A DNA stretch of 64,000 nucleotides from Halichondria panicea (GCF_963675165.1 NC_087392.1:1937001-2001000), one strand, 5' to 3'. Counted from the first letter of the stretch, positions 21,757 through 33,550 are shown. A program made the numbers and translations. Notes: a model not told the origin generated them from the sequence alone.

Positions 21757-22134
21757 ATGGATGCAGTTGGAAACTTGATCGTGTACTCTTTGGCAATGAT
21801 TGTCCTGCCTGTTGGAGGGTTCTTTGGCTCAAAGGCTGTCCTGTTTGAAAGTATGTATATTCATAGGTTTAATGATTATTACGACTTTCCACCATGTGAC
21901 TATACTATTGTGATTGCCCTCTGTGTATATTAAATGGGTGCTATGGTGTAAACTGGTTTGGTAGGTGTATTTAATATTAATTTTGTCTCTGTCTCTGTAG
22001 CAGTGCTTGGATACAGTGATGGCTCAGTGGGAGGTGCAATAATTGCAGTGATTCTGATTCACCTCGTTATAGCCATGTTTGTGTACAAGGCATGGAGTGA
22101 GGGACAGAGCCCAACACCAATCAAACAGGACTAG
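21757..22134 (+). CDS. VMA21: VMA21-like V-ATPase assembly factor
   Basis: Two exons, 21757-21850 and 22001-22134, encode 75 residues. Two hydrophobic spans, SLAMIVLPVGGFFGSK and GGAIIAVILIHLVIAMFVYKAW, are separated by a short polar loop, and the protein ends in KQD. The VYKAWSEG motif matches the family VYxAWxEG, and the C-terminal lysine-rich end acts as an ER-retrieval signal in known VMA21 proteins. VMA21 assists assembly of the V0 sector of the vacuolar ATPase in the ER. Poly(A) signal AATAAA at 22278-22283 lies inside the last coding exon of the opposite-strand gene, so the two transcripts should overlap antisense. Confidence 0.9.
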
Positions 22135-22261
22135 TCTATCTCTGTGTGTGCAGATTATGTTAGGAGCTATAGCACCTCTTTACTTCGTTCTCCCTTTCAT
22201 TGTAATTCACTTGTGGTTTTGTATATATTGAGCAAAGCAACAAAGGAATACACCGTGTTAA

Positions 22262-25200
22262 TTAAGTTGGAGTGTCTAATAAAGCTCTGTACTGAGTCAG
22301 AGCTAACAATGCTGATGCATGTGTAAAGGGTTCAGACGACCAAAATGGCCATGCACTATGGTCATTGTAGCCATGGAAATCCATCGGTGTGTGTCTCCCA
22401 AAGTTTTTCTTTTTGAGCATATCCTGATACTCTAGCTGTGAGATGATCCCATGAATGCCCAGCATCACTTCAGGAGTGGCAGCATCTGGTGGGACGGAAG
22501 ACCCATTCAAGAACTTGAGGTCTTTGGAAGGATAGAAAAATGGGAGATCCTGCAGTAAATAGACTGAAGTGAACAAACTGGGGAAAAAAAGAAGATTTTA
22601 TTCCTTACATCAAGTGTTTTGACAGAGCCGGAAAAGATGACGTTGTATGGTTTGTATTCCCCACTTAATGTGTGCTTGAGAAGCCACTGTGAAGCATTCC
22701 TGATGACTCCAATGACTTGTGGGGGAGTAATTGGTAGCAGCTTCTGGTTCTCAGTCCAAGTATAGAACAGAGCATTCACTGCTACAGCTGTTGAGGAAAT
22801 ACGATCTTCAGCGTTTTTTTCAGGCTTATCTGTGTGGGGGGAAATGTGATAAGTTTGCATGGCTAAACTTGCCAATAAATACAATGCATGTACAGCTCAA
22901 CCAACATTGTACGGCTATATAGGAAGCCAAAAGTAAGAGATCTAACAAAGGAATTAACGGTAAAAGAATGCACACAAAGAAGTAACGAACCATATAACAT
23001 AATTATTAGCACTACGGGTACGGGTGGGTGGTGATGCTTAGACTGGCGGCGACAGCCCCTCGCATGCGTAGCGCGAGGGACTGGCAAACTGTCTATCAGT
23101 CACTCTTCTCAGCTGCAACGAGCATTGCGGCCTATCAGATTGCTCAACGTCATATTAGCCCTGTAATTGTAACCGCACTTACACTTCAGGGGATTCAGTG
23201 CATTCCTAGTAGCTGAATCTCATAGCAAAATTTAACCACATTATCTATAACGATATTCATGTTTAGTAGTGTCATACGATCTATTACACTTCCGCTGAGA
23301 CGAGTGACTGATAGGCAGTTTGCCAGTCGCTCGCGCTACGCGCTCGGGCGGCTATCGCCGCCAGTCTAGGTGATGCTATGATAAAGCTATATCTACTACA
23401 TGCATGTAGATATTGCTACATGATACACACATGGTTGATATACTGTAGTATCAAGATGAACATTTTTGCTGCATGCAGGCAAAATCACAGGAAAACTCAA
23501 GGGTGGGAAATGATGATCAGATCGGCCATGATTGTTGCTAAAAAGGATGCCAAAAGTCTAATTAATTGGCTGCAGAGCCTTGCAGCTCTCTTCTCAGCTA
23601 CAGCTAGCGTTCTAGTGCAGAGCTAACTACTAAGTAGAGTAGCAACACTCATGGACAAGTTTTACTACGCACTCTTCTGAAAAGGCTGCAACCGTATTCT
23701 AAGTAAGCAAAACTAGGCATAACTCGAGAACCAAGCATTATTTGCAAATTCACGAATTAAAATCCAATGACTAGAAGCCTATAGAAACTCTTACTTGCAC
23801 TCCTTGAGTAGCAACAGTCTACACACAAACACAAACACACTACCGTATACCTCGCTTGCGCATGCGCACCGATACATAATTTTTTACACAAAATAGAATT
23901 ATTACTCACCTTGCATATTTTTGTCATTGTCTCCCAGGAAGTCGTCGAAATACATCAGCCCATCTTTATCAGTCACTGCTTTCTTGAGAATGTCTGTAGT
24001 AGCTGCTCCTCTCATAGCTACAGTCAGTGTGTCCATAGCTCTCTCCATGACTGCATAAGGGAGTCTACCATGCCGTTGTGAGTAGCTTCTCAACAGATTC
24101 ACAGAGCGTGCAGTAAACCAGTAGAAATTGTACACTGATGGATAGTACGTCAATGCGAGGTCAGGACGATTTGAAAAGTTCCTTTCAATAAACCAGGCCA
24201 TGAGGTTAGTTGTGTTTTCATAGATCATCTGTAACTCAGGATCGAACCAATTGCTTCCATTAGTGTAATTATTAGACCCTGATAGTACGGTTGAAGATAT
24301 GCCGTACACCACATTAGTGCTGACTGTCAGGTCTATGTTATTGGCATTAAAAGGCATTGAGTAATCGTCAAAAGTGACTTTGTCCTCATCGATATTCTGT
24401 GCCCATGTTGAGGCAAAGAAGGCTGGTAGAGAGGCCTTTTGTATTTCGTAGAGGAAATCTCTTAGATAGAAAAATGTACGAGTGTCAATAAAGTTTTTAG
24501 TATCATCATTGCTAAATGGTGCATATGAGTATTTTTTTAGAGCGTTCATTGCTTCAACGTTGTTCTGGTTACTATCTTTCCACATTTTGTAAAGATCACC
24601 AGATTTGCTGTAATCAAATAGCATTGATCCAAATCCAAGATTAACAAACGTGTCATCAAAATCCGCAGGAATATGAAAAGCTGCTGCAGCATTGTCCCTA
24701 AATGAAAGCGAAAAACAATAAACAAAACTTTGAAAACGAATGCTAACTTAACTTACAACAAATCGAAGATCCTTTTAAACATTTCTTCCCAATATTTCTC
24801 TAGTCCCAGGTCAGTAAGTAGACTGTGGATATCTTTCAAAAAGTCATCCAAGCCATCAGCAAGTGGTGTTAGATTCTGGGGGTCACAGAAATAGCGTCCA
24901 CTGCTGGCATTGTGTGTTTGGGGCCAGAATACAAGTATTCCATCCTTTGGTCGATTGCGATCGTGATAGGTTGCCACGGCTTCTATAGCTAGCTTCAGCT
25001 GGTCATGAGAAGGTTGTGGGCCCGAGGGGAATTGGGCAGCCTCTAGCAGAATGGTGCTCACCCACAGAGTCACGAATGCATTATTGTCAAATATGGCAAC
25101 AAAATCTCGGACAGGTTTGGAGGCCGTATTACCGTTGAAGTTCAGTCGAATATTGCAAGGATAGACTCCAATTTGCTTCTTATATGGATCCAGCTCAGAA

Positions 25201-25395
25201 TTCTTCACTATCTGCAGTGAAAATAGAAAGTTGTGAGGATTGCTAAACTATTTTGAAATAGATCTAGACCTGAGATTCAGCCACTTTCTGAGCCAGTTTG
25301 TTTATCACTGTGTCCAGATCTTGCTGCTGACTGCCATATCCATGGAGACAACAGAGCAGCAGAACAGTCAGTAAAAAGTTACTCCACAAACTCAT
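22262..25395 (-). CDS. Secreted protein of unknown family, 625 residues
   Basis: Five exons: 25270-25395, 24757-25211, 23910-24697, 22609-22829, 22262-22549; the lengths sum to 1878 nt, an exact multiple of three. The first residues MSLWSNFLLTVLLLCCLHGYGS form a clear signal peptide. The rest has no membrane span, about seven N-glycosylation sequons (for example HNAS, QNLT, NYTNGS, ENTT, RNFS, RNAS, LNGS), and many aromatic and helix-forming residues. Stretches such as HDRNRPKDGILVFWPQ, YYPSVYNFYWFTARSVN, STAVAVNALFYTW and YNDHSAWPFWSSEPFTHA are striking, and could be helix-barrel repeats as in some glycoside hydrolases or terpene-cyclase-like folds, but no catalytic motif was identified. I do not recognise the family. 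The intron 22830-23909 carries two mobile elements. Divergent from leucyl-tRNA synthetase, 255 bp between starts. Confidence 0.82.
22278..22283 (+). terminator. Polyadenylation signal of VMA21
   Basis: AATAAA 144 bp after the VMA21 stop, inside the final codons of the convergent minus-strand gene (stop at 22262-22264). Confidence 0.5.
23030..23377. mobile_element. Long-TIR element with 9-bp target duplication
   Basis: Element body 23039-23368, flanked on both sides by ggtgatgct (23030-23038 and 23369-23377). The ends are inverted repeats of about 67 bp, starting TAGACTGGCGGCGA at the left and ending CGCCGCCAGTCTA at the right, with about nine mismatches. The core has no coding capacity. Long inverted repeats with a 9-bp duplication suggest a Mutator-like family; if only 8 bp are counted, hAT is possible. 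Confidence 0.85.
23455..23880 (+). mobile_element. CCTCGGTG-end MITE, copy 2 (left end lost)
   Basis: Matches the right-hand three quarters of the element seen at 40122-40686: gatcggccatgattgttg, ctagcgttctagtgcagagc, actcgagaaccaagcatt, cactaccgtatacctcgc, ending gcgcatgcgcaccgatacat. The left end is not recognisable, perhaps because of the neighbouring insertion at 23030-23377. Confidence 0.75.
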
Positions 25396-25650
25396 ATTGA
25401 ACTGATATTCGTTACCTTGTAGCTGCCTTTTTATTGTCACATTCTTGTGGTTGTTGGTTGGAGTATAGTACTGGTTGACTGCATGGCTCTCACATTCCTG
25501 TGGCTGCTTACTGCCAAGTGCCTAAGGCATGTTTCGAGGTAATCTCCACGTGTGTAGTGTGTTGCACCATAATCGAATCATGCAAACTGGAAGGTCATTG
25601 CTAAGTCCTTAACCATAACTACTAAGTAAAAGCTTCAGCAATAATACAAG

Positions 25651-28600
25651 ATGTCTGTGAGTTCTTATAACCATGTTGATATAATGTTTGCTGAACTTAC
25701 ACGAACCATTCTTTAATACGAGTACACATATATATGAATGTTGAACGTCTACTTTAATATGCCACACACGCACAGTTTGCCAAGCGTGACACATTGCGTG
25801 AGATTGAGCAGGAGGTCCAGCGTCGCTGGGAGGCAGAGGGTGTGTTCTATATGGATGCCCCTTCCGAGGACCAAGTAGGGGATAAGTTCGATCACTCCAA
25901 CAAATACTTTGTGACGTTCCCCTATCCCTACATGAACGGCAGACTCCATCTTGGACATACTTACACCATTCTCAAGGTATTCTCAAGAAAATGCTTACAC
26001 TCTTAATTATTAATGGAATCTTTTGTCTCTCCCCACCATTTTGCACCTGTGTTCCTGGAACGTTTATAGTGCGAGGTAAGTGAACAAATCAACCGTCTAT
26101 TTGTTGTTATATTGATTCTCGCCTGCTTTTCCTCATAGTTTGCCGTGGGTTACCAACGTCTCAAAGGAAAGAGATGCCTCTTCCCATTCGCCTTCCATTG
26201 TACTGGCATGCCTATCAAGGTCAGAACACACCCACTACACCCTCATACCCTTATATAATTATACACATCACCTCATCCCTCTATCGTGAACTCACCACCT
26301 AACCACTCACCCCACACAGGCATGTGCAGACAAGCTCACACGTGATATGGAGGAGTTTGGTTACCCGCCAGTGTTCCCTCAAGAGGAGGTGAAGCCAGCT
26401 GAGCCCACCAAACAGGTAGACCCTACCAAGAGAGTCAAGAAGGTCAATAGCAAGGTGGCTACCAAGGGAGGAGGGGGCGTCCATCAGTGGGACATCATGA
26501 AGAGCCTCGGACTCATGGACGAGGAAATTAAGAAGTTTGCTGACTCCGCCCACTGGCTCACGTACTTCCCCCCCATCACTCAGGCGGATCTCAGGGCTCT
26601 TGGAGTCAGGGTGCGTGGGGGTTCTACGAATTATTATTATAATTATTATAAGCTGTGCTGATAATGTAATGTATTATTTCAACTGTGATAAATAGTGTCC
26701 AGTGACAATGAGTTGACTTGCAGGTGGACTGGCGTAGGTCATTCATCACCACGGATACCAACCCATACTATGACAAGTTTGTCCGCTGGCACTTCAACAC
26801 TCTGAAGGAGCGCGGCAAGATCAAGTTCGGGAAGAGGTATACAATATTCTCCCCTCAAGACGGTCAGCCGAGCATGGACCACGATCGAGCGTCCGGGGAG
26901 GGAGTGGGACCACAAGAGTACACTGTCATCAAGATGAAAGCCCTGGAGCCCTACCCACAGAAACTGAGGTATCCCCATGGCATATAGCACAAAGAAAAAT
27001 TATACTCAAGCTTCAAGTTCAATTAGCAGTATGTTATTTCTTCCATCTATTGTTTTGTGCATGGTGCTCGAATATGTTAATACACTAATTACCCCCCACA
27101 GTTCCCTGGTTGGGACCCCTGTGTTTCTCTCGTACATGTATTATGTTAATACACTAATTACCCCCCACAGTTCCCTGGTTGGGACCCCTGTGTTCCTCTC
27201 GTACATGTATTATGTTAATACACTAATTACCCCCCACAGTTCCCTGATTGGGACCCCTGTGTTCCTCTCGTACATGTACATGTTAATACACTAATTACCC
27301 CCCACAGTTCCCTGACTGGGACCCCTGTGTTCCTCTCGTACATGTACATGTTAATACACTAATTACCCCCCACAGTTCCCTGGCTGGGACCCCTGTGTTC
27401 CTGGTGGCGGCCACACTGAGACCAGAGACAATGTATGGACAAACCAACTGCTGGGTACGACCAGACATGAACTACATTGCCTTCAAGACAAAAGACGGAG
27501 AGGTTTTCATCAGCACTAAGAGGGCAGCTACCAATATGGCCTATCAAGGATTCACAAAAGAGTTTGGAAAGTTTGAGATCGTTCTCAATATCAAGGGGGA
27601 GGATATTTTAGGGCTCCCGCTGAAAGCTCCACTGTCTGTGTATGATGTGGTCTACACTCTGCCCATGCTCACTGTCAAAGAGGACAAAGGTCGGTTTTTG
27701 ATCATGGATTACCTTGTGCTATAATAACTTTCACGTGATGTAGGTACGGGGATTGTGACCTCTGTACCTTCGGACTCCCCTGATGACTACGCTGCTATCA
27801 GGGATCTCAAGAAAAAACCGGTCAGTTATCACCAGCTCTCTAATTCTTTCGCTCATTGTGTAATCTTCTTTTCCAGGCCTTCCGTGAGAAGTTTAGAGTG
27901 AAGGATGAGATGGTTATGCCCTACGAGCCAGTGGCCATTATAACCATTCCTGAGATGGGCAAGTTTTGTGCAGTGTACGCCTGTGACAAGCTAAAGGTGG
28001 CCTCACAGAATGATAAGCAGAAACTGGAGCAAGCCAAAGAGATGACTTATCTGAAAGCCTTCTATGAAGGGGTGAGCTGCTTGTGTGTAATGGTTTGTAT
28101 GGCTTACTACAAGCAAGGCTAACACAATGTTGGTGTTCTAACACAATGTTGGTGTTTCAGGGGAAGACAAACAATTGTACACTAGACAGACTGGCTCCAC
28201 CAATAATTATTGCCCTGAGGTTATTTCAATTTCTAGTTTCACAACACAGTGTATTTGTATCAGGTCTATATATATTATACACACACTTAACCCCCCCCCC
28301 CTTCCAGGTGATGACGATTGGAGAGTTCAGTGGAGTCAAGGTACAAGATGCCAAGAAGAAGATCCAGGCCAATATGGTGGCTAACAAGGAGGCTATTCTG
28401 TACCAGGAGCCCGAGAGAGTCGTCATCTCTCGCTCTGGGGACGAGTGTGTTGTTGCACTCTGCGACCAGTGGTAGGTTGCTACTCACAACTGTGCACTCA
28501 CCCTATACCCAGAGTCCTGTACATTCTTTTAATTGCATTGAGAATGGCCCCTTATTGTTGCTATTGGCTTCTTAGTTTACTCCATTTTTCAATTTTTCAC

Positions 28601-30870
28601 ATACTTTAATTAGCCAAGTGGTACAAGTGACTCTTTGCAAGATTGATTCTCTTACTGTACAGGTACCTTGATTATGGTGATGATGAGTGGAAGGGACAGA
28701 CAAGAACTGTTCTGGAGGGAGTCAGAACGTACGTGGGCGGGGAGGGAGTGTTAGCAATCTCTGCTAAGTTGGGAATCCTTTCTGTCAGCTATCTAGATAG
28801 AAATCGGCATGTTTTAAAAGGAGGAATGCGGAATAGAATGGAATATGGAACACATAGAACAGAATATGAGCATGTATTATAGTTATTGCTGTTGAGAAGT
28901 TGACTGTGCACAGTCAGTCAATTCTTGCCACAGAGTTTGCACTGTAGCATTTCCAATCACTTGATTACGTACACACAAGTTGCGACACTAATAGCTTAAT
29001 TGATTACCCGGCATTAAGTAACTCTATTCATTCCGTCAGAAATAACTATAATAGTAGATTGAGCAATCCATTGCACATTAGTTATGACTATCCATTTACA
29101 ATGCATTTTGTTAAGGCCATGATTTGTTATGACCATGGGCTATATAATCCATGGCCGAAATTGGAAAATTCATTCATCTCCCAAATTGATGATACCATTT
29201 AAAAGGTAGAATCAAATACAAATACACAGAATTGGCAGCTGAAATAGTCCCTGAACCATTGATTAAACGGAGGGGGGGGTTGCAGTTGAATAAAATCTTT
29301 CAACAGCCGTAGCTTTAGTATTATTGATGCAATTTAAAAAATCTGATAAATTACTATTGGTCAATGCTTTAGCTGTACAGCTATTCCGTCAATGTTACGC
29401 ATTACTATAAAGATAAGTGCTGAGTTTTTCATCTTTCCCCTGCTCAGCTATTCGGACGAGGCTAGGAACAACTTCCTGGGCACTCTTGATTGGCTGGAGG
29501 AGCACGCCTGCTCTCGCTCGTACGGACTGGGCACTCGTATCCCCTGGGACGAGAAGTACCTCATCGAGTCACTATCAGACTCTACCATCTACATGGCTTA
29601 CTACTCTGTGGCCTACCTCCTGCAAGGGGGCGTGGTTGACGGGTCAAAGACCGGCCCACTAGGCATAAGGTGAGTATTATTATCACCACTACGTTAAACA
29701 ATGCATACATGCACAGTACATGTGGTTACATATATGACCTTTGTATTCACACCACTCTCAGACCTGAGCAGTTGACGAAGGCTGTGTGGGACTACATCTT
29801 CTTTGGAGGAGAGCTACCACAATCAGACATACCAGCTGATCACCTCAAGTAAGTATAATCATGAGTTCAATACAATAGTCGGTGCTTACGATTGAACCAC
29901 CCTCCCCCTCCCCCCAGGAAGCTCCGCAATGAGTTTGACTACTGGTACCCACTGGACCTACGTGTGTCAGGCAAGGACCTCATTCAGAACCATCTCACCT
30001 ACTTCCTGTACAACCACCAGGCCATCTGGCCCACCCCTGTGAGGGGAGAGGAGCGTTGTCGATGGCCCAACGCCATCAGGTGTAACGGTCACCTCATGCT
30101 CAACTCAGAGAAGGTATCTACAGAGCTGTGTGTTTTGTTCATCTTCATTTTGTACAGTACGTACCCCTCCCCACATTCGTGCATACATTTTTTATTAGTT
30201 ATAGCATTGTTTCTTTGAACGGCTAACTTTAGTGCTGTTGATCCAATCACAAAGCTTGGAGATAGGCCTTTCAGATTATGTATTAAAATTTAAGGTCTAT
30301 TTTGGGCTTGTTTTTTGACTTCTTTTTTCTTCGAAAATGTGAATTTGTCCCGTTTCAATTTTGAGATTTGATCACACCATCTGAACGGGCTTTCAGAAAA
30401 AAAATTGGAACTCTAGCCAACTCAGCCAAATACTCGCAAAATACTGTTGACTTGACATATTAATTATGAAATTGTATTGATACTTTATTCAAACTGTATT
30501 ACTCATCCTCTGGACAGATGTCAAAGTCGACTGGCAACTTTCTGACAATGAGTGGGTCAGTAGAAAGGTTCACGGCTGACGGCACTCGTCTAGCTCTCGC
30601 TGATGCTGGGGACACACTTGAGGATGCCAACTTCATGTTTGAGATGGCAGACGCTGGGTTGCTCAGGCTCTACTCTCAGGTAGAGTGGATCAAGGTGAGG
30701 GACCACTATCAGTCTATGGGTCAAATAGTACAGCTCCTTGCATTTGGTGTATTGCTAACTGAGAGTTGCAATTTTATAGCCTTTCAGGAAATCTATAAGA
30801 TATGGCATGTTTACGTGTATACCATTATTATGTGATAGGTCAATTAGAGCCTAAAAGTCTATACCCCCCC

Positions 30871-30912
<42 letters not shown>

Positions 30913-31252
30913 AGATGGTAACAAGTCAGGAGACCCTCCGCTGTGATTCTCGGGACAACTTCAATTATCAAGACCGTATCTTTGACAACGAAATGAACCA
31001 TCTCATCAGGTTGGCTGACGAGGCCTACGAGAACATGATGTATCGTGATGCCCTCAAGAGTGGATTCTATGACCTCCAGACTGCCCGTGATCATTACCGT
31101 GACATCACAGCTGCTGGAGACGGAATGAATTGGGTCGTGGTGAAGAAATTCATTGAGGTATAACAGTTTGTTGTGTGTAGAGTTGTTTATTGGATCATAA
31201 TTGTAGTATAGCATCATTATAGTGAGGTGAGAGCCATTTGATGACATGTGGT

Positions 31253-31342
<90 letters not shown>

Positions 31343-33408
31343 GATCCAAGCTCTTCTCTTGTGCCCCTTCTGTCCACACATCTCAGAGCACATCTGGACC
31401 CTGCTTGGAAAGGTCAGACAACAACAACAGTGTGTAGTAGTTTGTACCATGCTGTGTCACTCTTGATATATTGCCTTCCGATCACAAAGTTTGTGTATCT
31501 GTGGTGTGTATCTGTATTGACCTTTGCCCCCTACAGACGGAGACCATCATGAATGCAGTGTGGCCGGTGGCTGGGGAAGTAGAGCTGTTTCTCCTCAAGG
31601 AGGCTGACTACCTCACATTCGTATCTCACGAGTTTAGAGTACGGCTGAGGAAGATGATGGATATGAAGGGGAAGGTGTGTGTGTGAGAAGGGGGTGGTTG
31701 TGTGAAGCTGTTAGTGCTCATGGAGTGAATGGGTGATGTATGTACAGGTATGTATGTGCCCAGTATTTCAATTTCAATTCAGCACACAAATTTGCTTCCT
31801 AATATATTTGGTATACTAGGTCTAAGAGGTGGGTTAGACCACCACCTACCATTGTGGGCAGATCCTGCATTATGTAGATATACATTGTAAATTTGTTGAA
31901 TATGTTTATCTTTTCCTCTCCTTATTAGAAGTCTGGGTCATCTGCTCGACCTGAGTATGGTGTAGTGTACGTTGCTCTCGAGTATCCTAAATGGCAGCAC
32001 CAGGTGTTGGTGAAGCTGAAAGAGATGTGTGGTGTTAACGGCAATCCTAGTCTACCTCCTAATAAAGAGGTCTTAGAGAAGCTTAAAACCATACCAGATG
32101 TCAAGCCTTACATGAAGAAACTCATGCCTTTTGTTGCTATGGTGAAGGTGAGTACATGTATATAGTTTCCTTACAATTTATAGCTCAAAATGCTAGTAAC
32201 AAGTCCAATGTAGGAATCATCTTCTTCTTTATATTTGTTGCCTCCGCTTATAAAAGAGAGTAGCCAACCGGCCATATTTATTTTGTGGTTAGCAATAATT
32301 ATTAGCTCAGCACGTGTACTATCTGTTACGGAGGTGCCCTGCTAACACACATGCTATAGGTATTTATTTAACCTGACTGTATTAGGGCGTATGGAGCCAC
32401 TGTATTAGGGCGTATGGAGCCACTGTGAGCAAGTTTTGTCTGCTACAATGTACTGATATGTACTATTATGCAGATGAATAATCCATTATGTGATTTAGCT
32501 CAGTCTGTGTGTATTGTTGACTGTGTTTGTGTTTGCACACAGAGTGCCCTCGGGGAGAAAGGAATGGAGGCTCTGGACTTGAGAGTTCCCTTTGATGAGA
32601 AAGCCACTCTGGAGAGAAACATTAACTATCTTGTCCGATCTCTTGACGTAAGTATCGATTCATACGTACAGCTGTGTCTGTACATACAATAATAGCTTCT
32701 GTGGATTACTATTCAGTACTTTTTGTACATTACTGGCCATCCCTACCTCTGCTTCTCTTACTGTAATCACAGGAGTACTTGTACATGTAGCTATTCATGT
32801 ACTCTTGGTGGTCACTATGGATACATGTACTCAAGTTTCACTGTTCCTTTTGTTACTGCTCACAGCTGAAAGAGATTTGGGTAAAGAGTGTGTCAGACTC
32901 AACAGAGGCTAAGATTGCGGACGAGTGCATTCCTGGAAAGCCCATCACTGTCTTTACTGCACAACCATATGAGGTTGGTTGCTATTTGCAAACAAAAATT
33001 AATCCCCTTAATTACAATGCATTGAGTTACATATAGTTATTGCATGTAGGTACGGTAAATCATTCCCTCCCCACACACACACAGCAATTCGTCCTAGTCA
33101 CGATGGTTAACCCCCAAGTCTCGACCCCCTACTTCACGGTGCAACTGCCAGTTTACAATGGAGACAAACACTCACAGGTGGTGGACCGTATCCGTAGGAC
33201 AAGCGGTGTCCCCGGCAACCTCAAGATGGAACTTTTTCGATACGAGACCGACTCCCGTTCCATCCCCGTGTACGGAGCAACAAATGAGGTGGAAAGGATT
33301 GGACATGAGGCCAAGTTCCAGCTGTCAAGTGGGTCTCTGGTGTTGGTCGATGGAGACACCTCACAATCCCTTGGCACTCACATGCAATACACTGTGGACA
33401 TGTCTTAA
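25651..33408 (+). CDS. LARS1: Cytosolic leucyl-tRNA synthetase
   Basis: Class I synthetase charging tRNA-Leu. 22 exons: 25651-25656, 25776-25976, 26070-26075, 26139-26219, 26320-26610, 26724-26968, 27376-27689, 27744-27820, 27877-28071, 28308-28471, 28663-28728, 29448-29669, 29762-29848, 29918-30113, 30518-30694, 30912-31157, 31344-31412, 31537-31674, 31929-32147, 32543-32647, 32866-32973, 33085-33408. The first exon codes only MS; exon 3 codes only CE, yet both residues align with the family ([13 protein letters not shown]). Signature HIGH is GRLHLGH at about residue 50; KMSKS is exact (exon 15 begins with it). The CP1 editing domain shows [23 protein letters not shown] and [10 protein letters not shown], and the zinc-less archaeal/eukaryotic-type layout fits. 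The C-terminal extension ([22 protein letters not shown]) is that of cytosolic LARS1. In several human-like systems LARS1 also senses leucine for mTORC1; nothing here tests that. Confidence 0.96.
26070..26075 (+). other. LARS1: 6-nt microexon of leucyl-tRNA synthetase
   Basis: TGCGAG between tttatag and gtaagt. It supplies Cys-Glu, which the family needs between the HLGHT...K and [11 protein letters not shown] blocks; without it the alignment lacks both residues though frame is kept. Confidence 0.85.
27073..27375 (+). repeat. Tandem array of copies of an intron acceptor plus exon start
   Basis: A 68-69 bp unit occurs four times before the genuine exon 7 of leucyl-tRNA synthetase. Each unit holds gttaatacactaattaccc, a C-run, acag, then the first ~24 nt of the exon (ttccctg..tgggacccctg). 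Acceptor AGs end at 27101, 27170, 27239 and 27307; the true one ends at 27375. The first three units are spaced 69 bp, then 68 and 68. Each copied exon start then changes to tctcgtacatgta instead of continuing into coding sequence. Confidence 0.93.
30222..30440 (+). repeat. Interspersed repeat, copy 1
   Basis: Non-coding sequence in a leucyl-tRNA synthetase intron. It is clearly related, in reverse orientation, to 60270-60505: shared blocks include ataggcctttcagat, ggtctatttt, gttttttgac and the start actttagt-ccgttg. Shorter fragments of the same family may occur at 13495-13540 and 29300-29370. Confidence 0.6.
30866..30911 (+). repeat. (CA)n repeat forming a splice acceptor
   Basis: A C-run followed by about 17 CA units runs directly into the AG of exon 16 of leucyl-tRNA synthetase (exon starts 30912), so the 3' splice site is the last unit of the microsatellite. 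Confidence 0.85.
31251..31341 (+). repeat. (CT)n microsatellite acting as polypyrimidine tract
   Basis: About 45 CT units end in tag at 31341-31343, immediately before exon 17 (31344). The repeat therefore is the polypyrimidine tract of that intron. Confidence 0.95.
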
Positions 33409-33550
33409 ATGAACAATTTATGTTATTTTGGAATAATATTATTGTTTAAAAACAGCTGATTTTTGATCGATGCATATATAAAAAGAAGTACAAATACTGA
33501 CTATTGTTTTGTTTGTTATGACTGTATTTTTTGAGTGATGGTGTGAATGT

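Noticed and set aside
22262-25395. Bacterial origin of the secreted protein by horizontal transfer
   Set aside because: It has four introns, a eukaryotic-type signal peptide and base composition like its neighbours; nothing in the sequence itself supports transfer.
26977-27294. 105-residue frame with an internal 23-residue repeat
   Set aside because: It is the array of duplicated intron-exon borders read through; no independent gene is supported, though it might add sequence if decoy acceptors are used.
27073-27375. CRISPR-like array of regular repeats
   Set aside because: The units are contiguous, have no variable spacers, and match the border of the neighbouring exon in a eukaryotic gene.
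30840-31379. Frame with a long Arg-Glu repeat on the minus strand (also 47431-47688)
   Set aside because: It is the reverse reading of a CT microsatellite that forms a polypyrimidine tract; it overlaps well-supported plus-strand exons.
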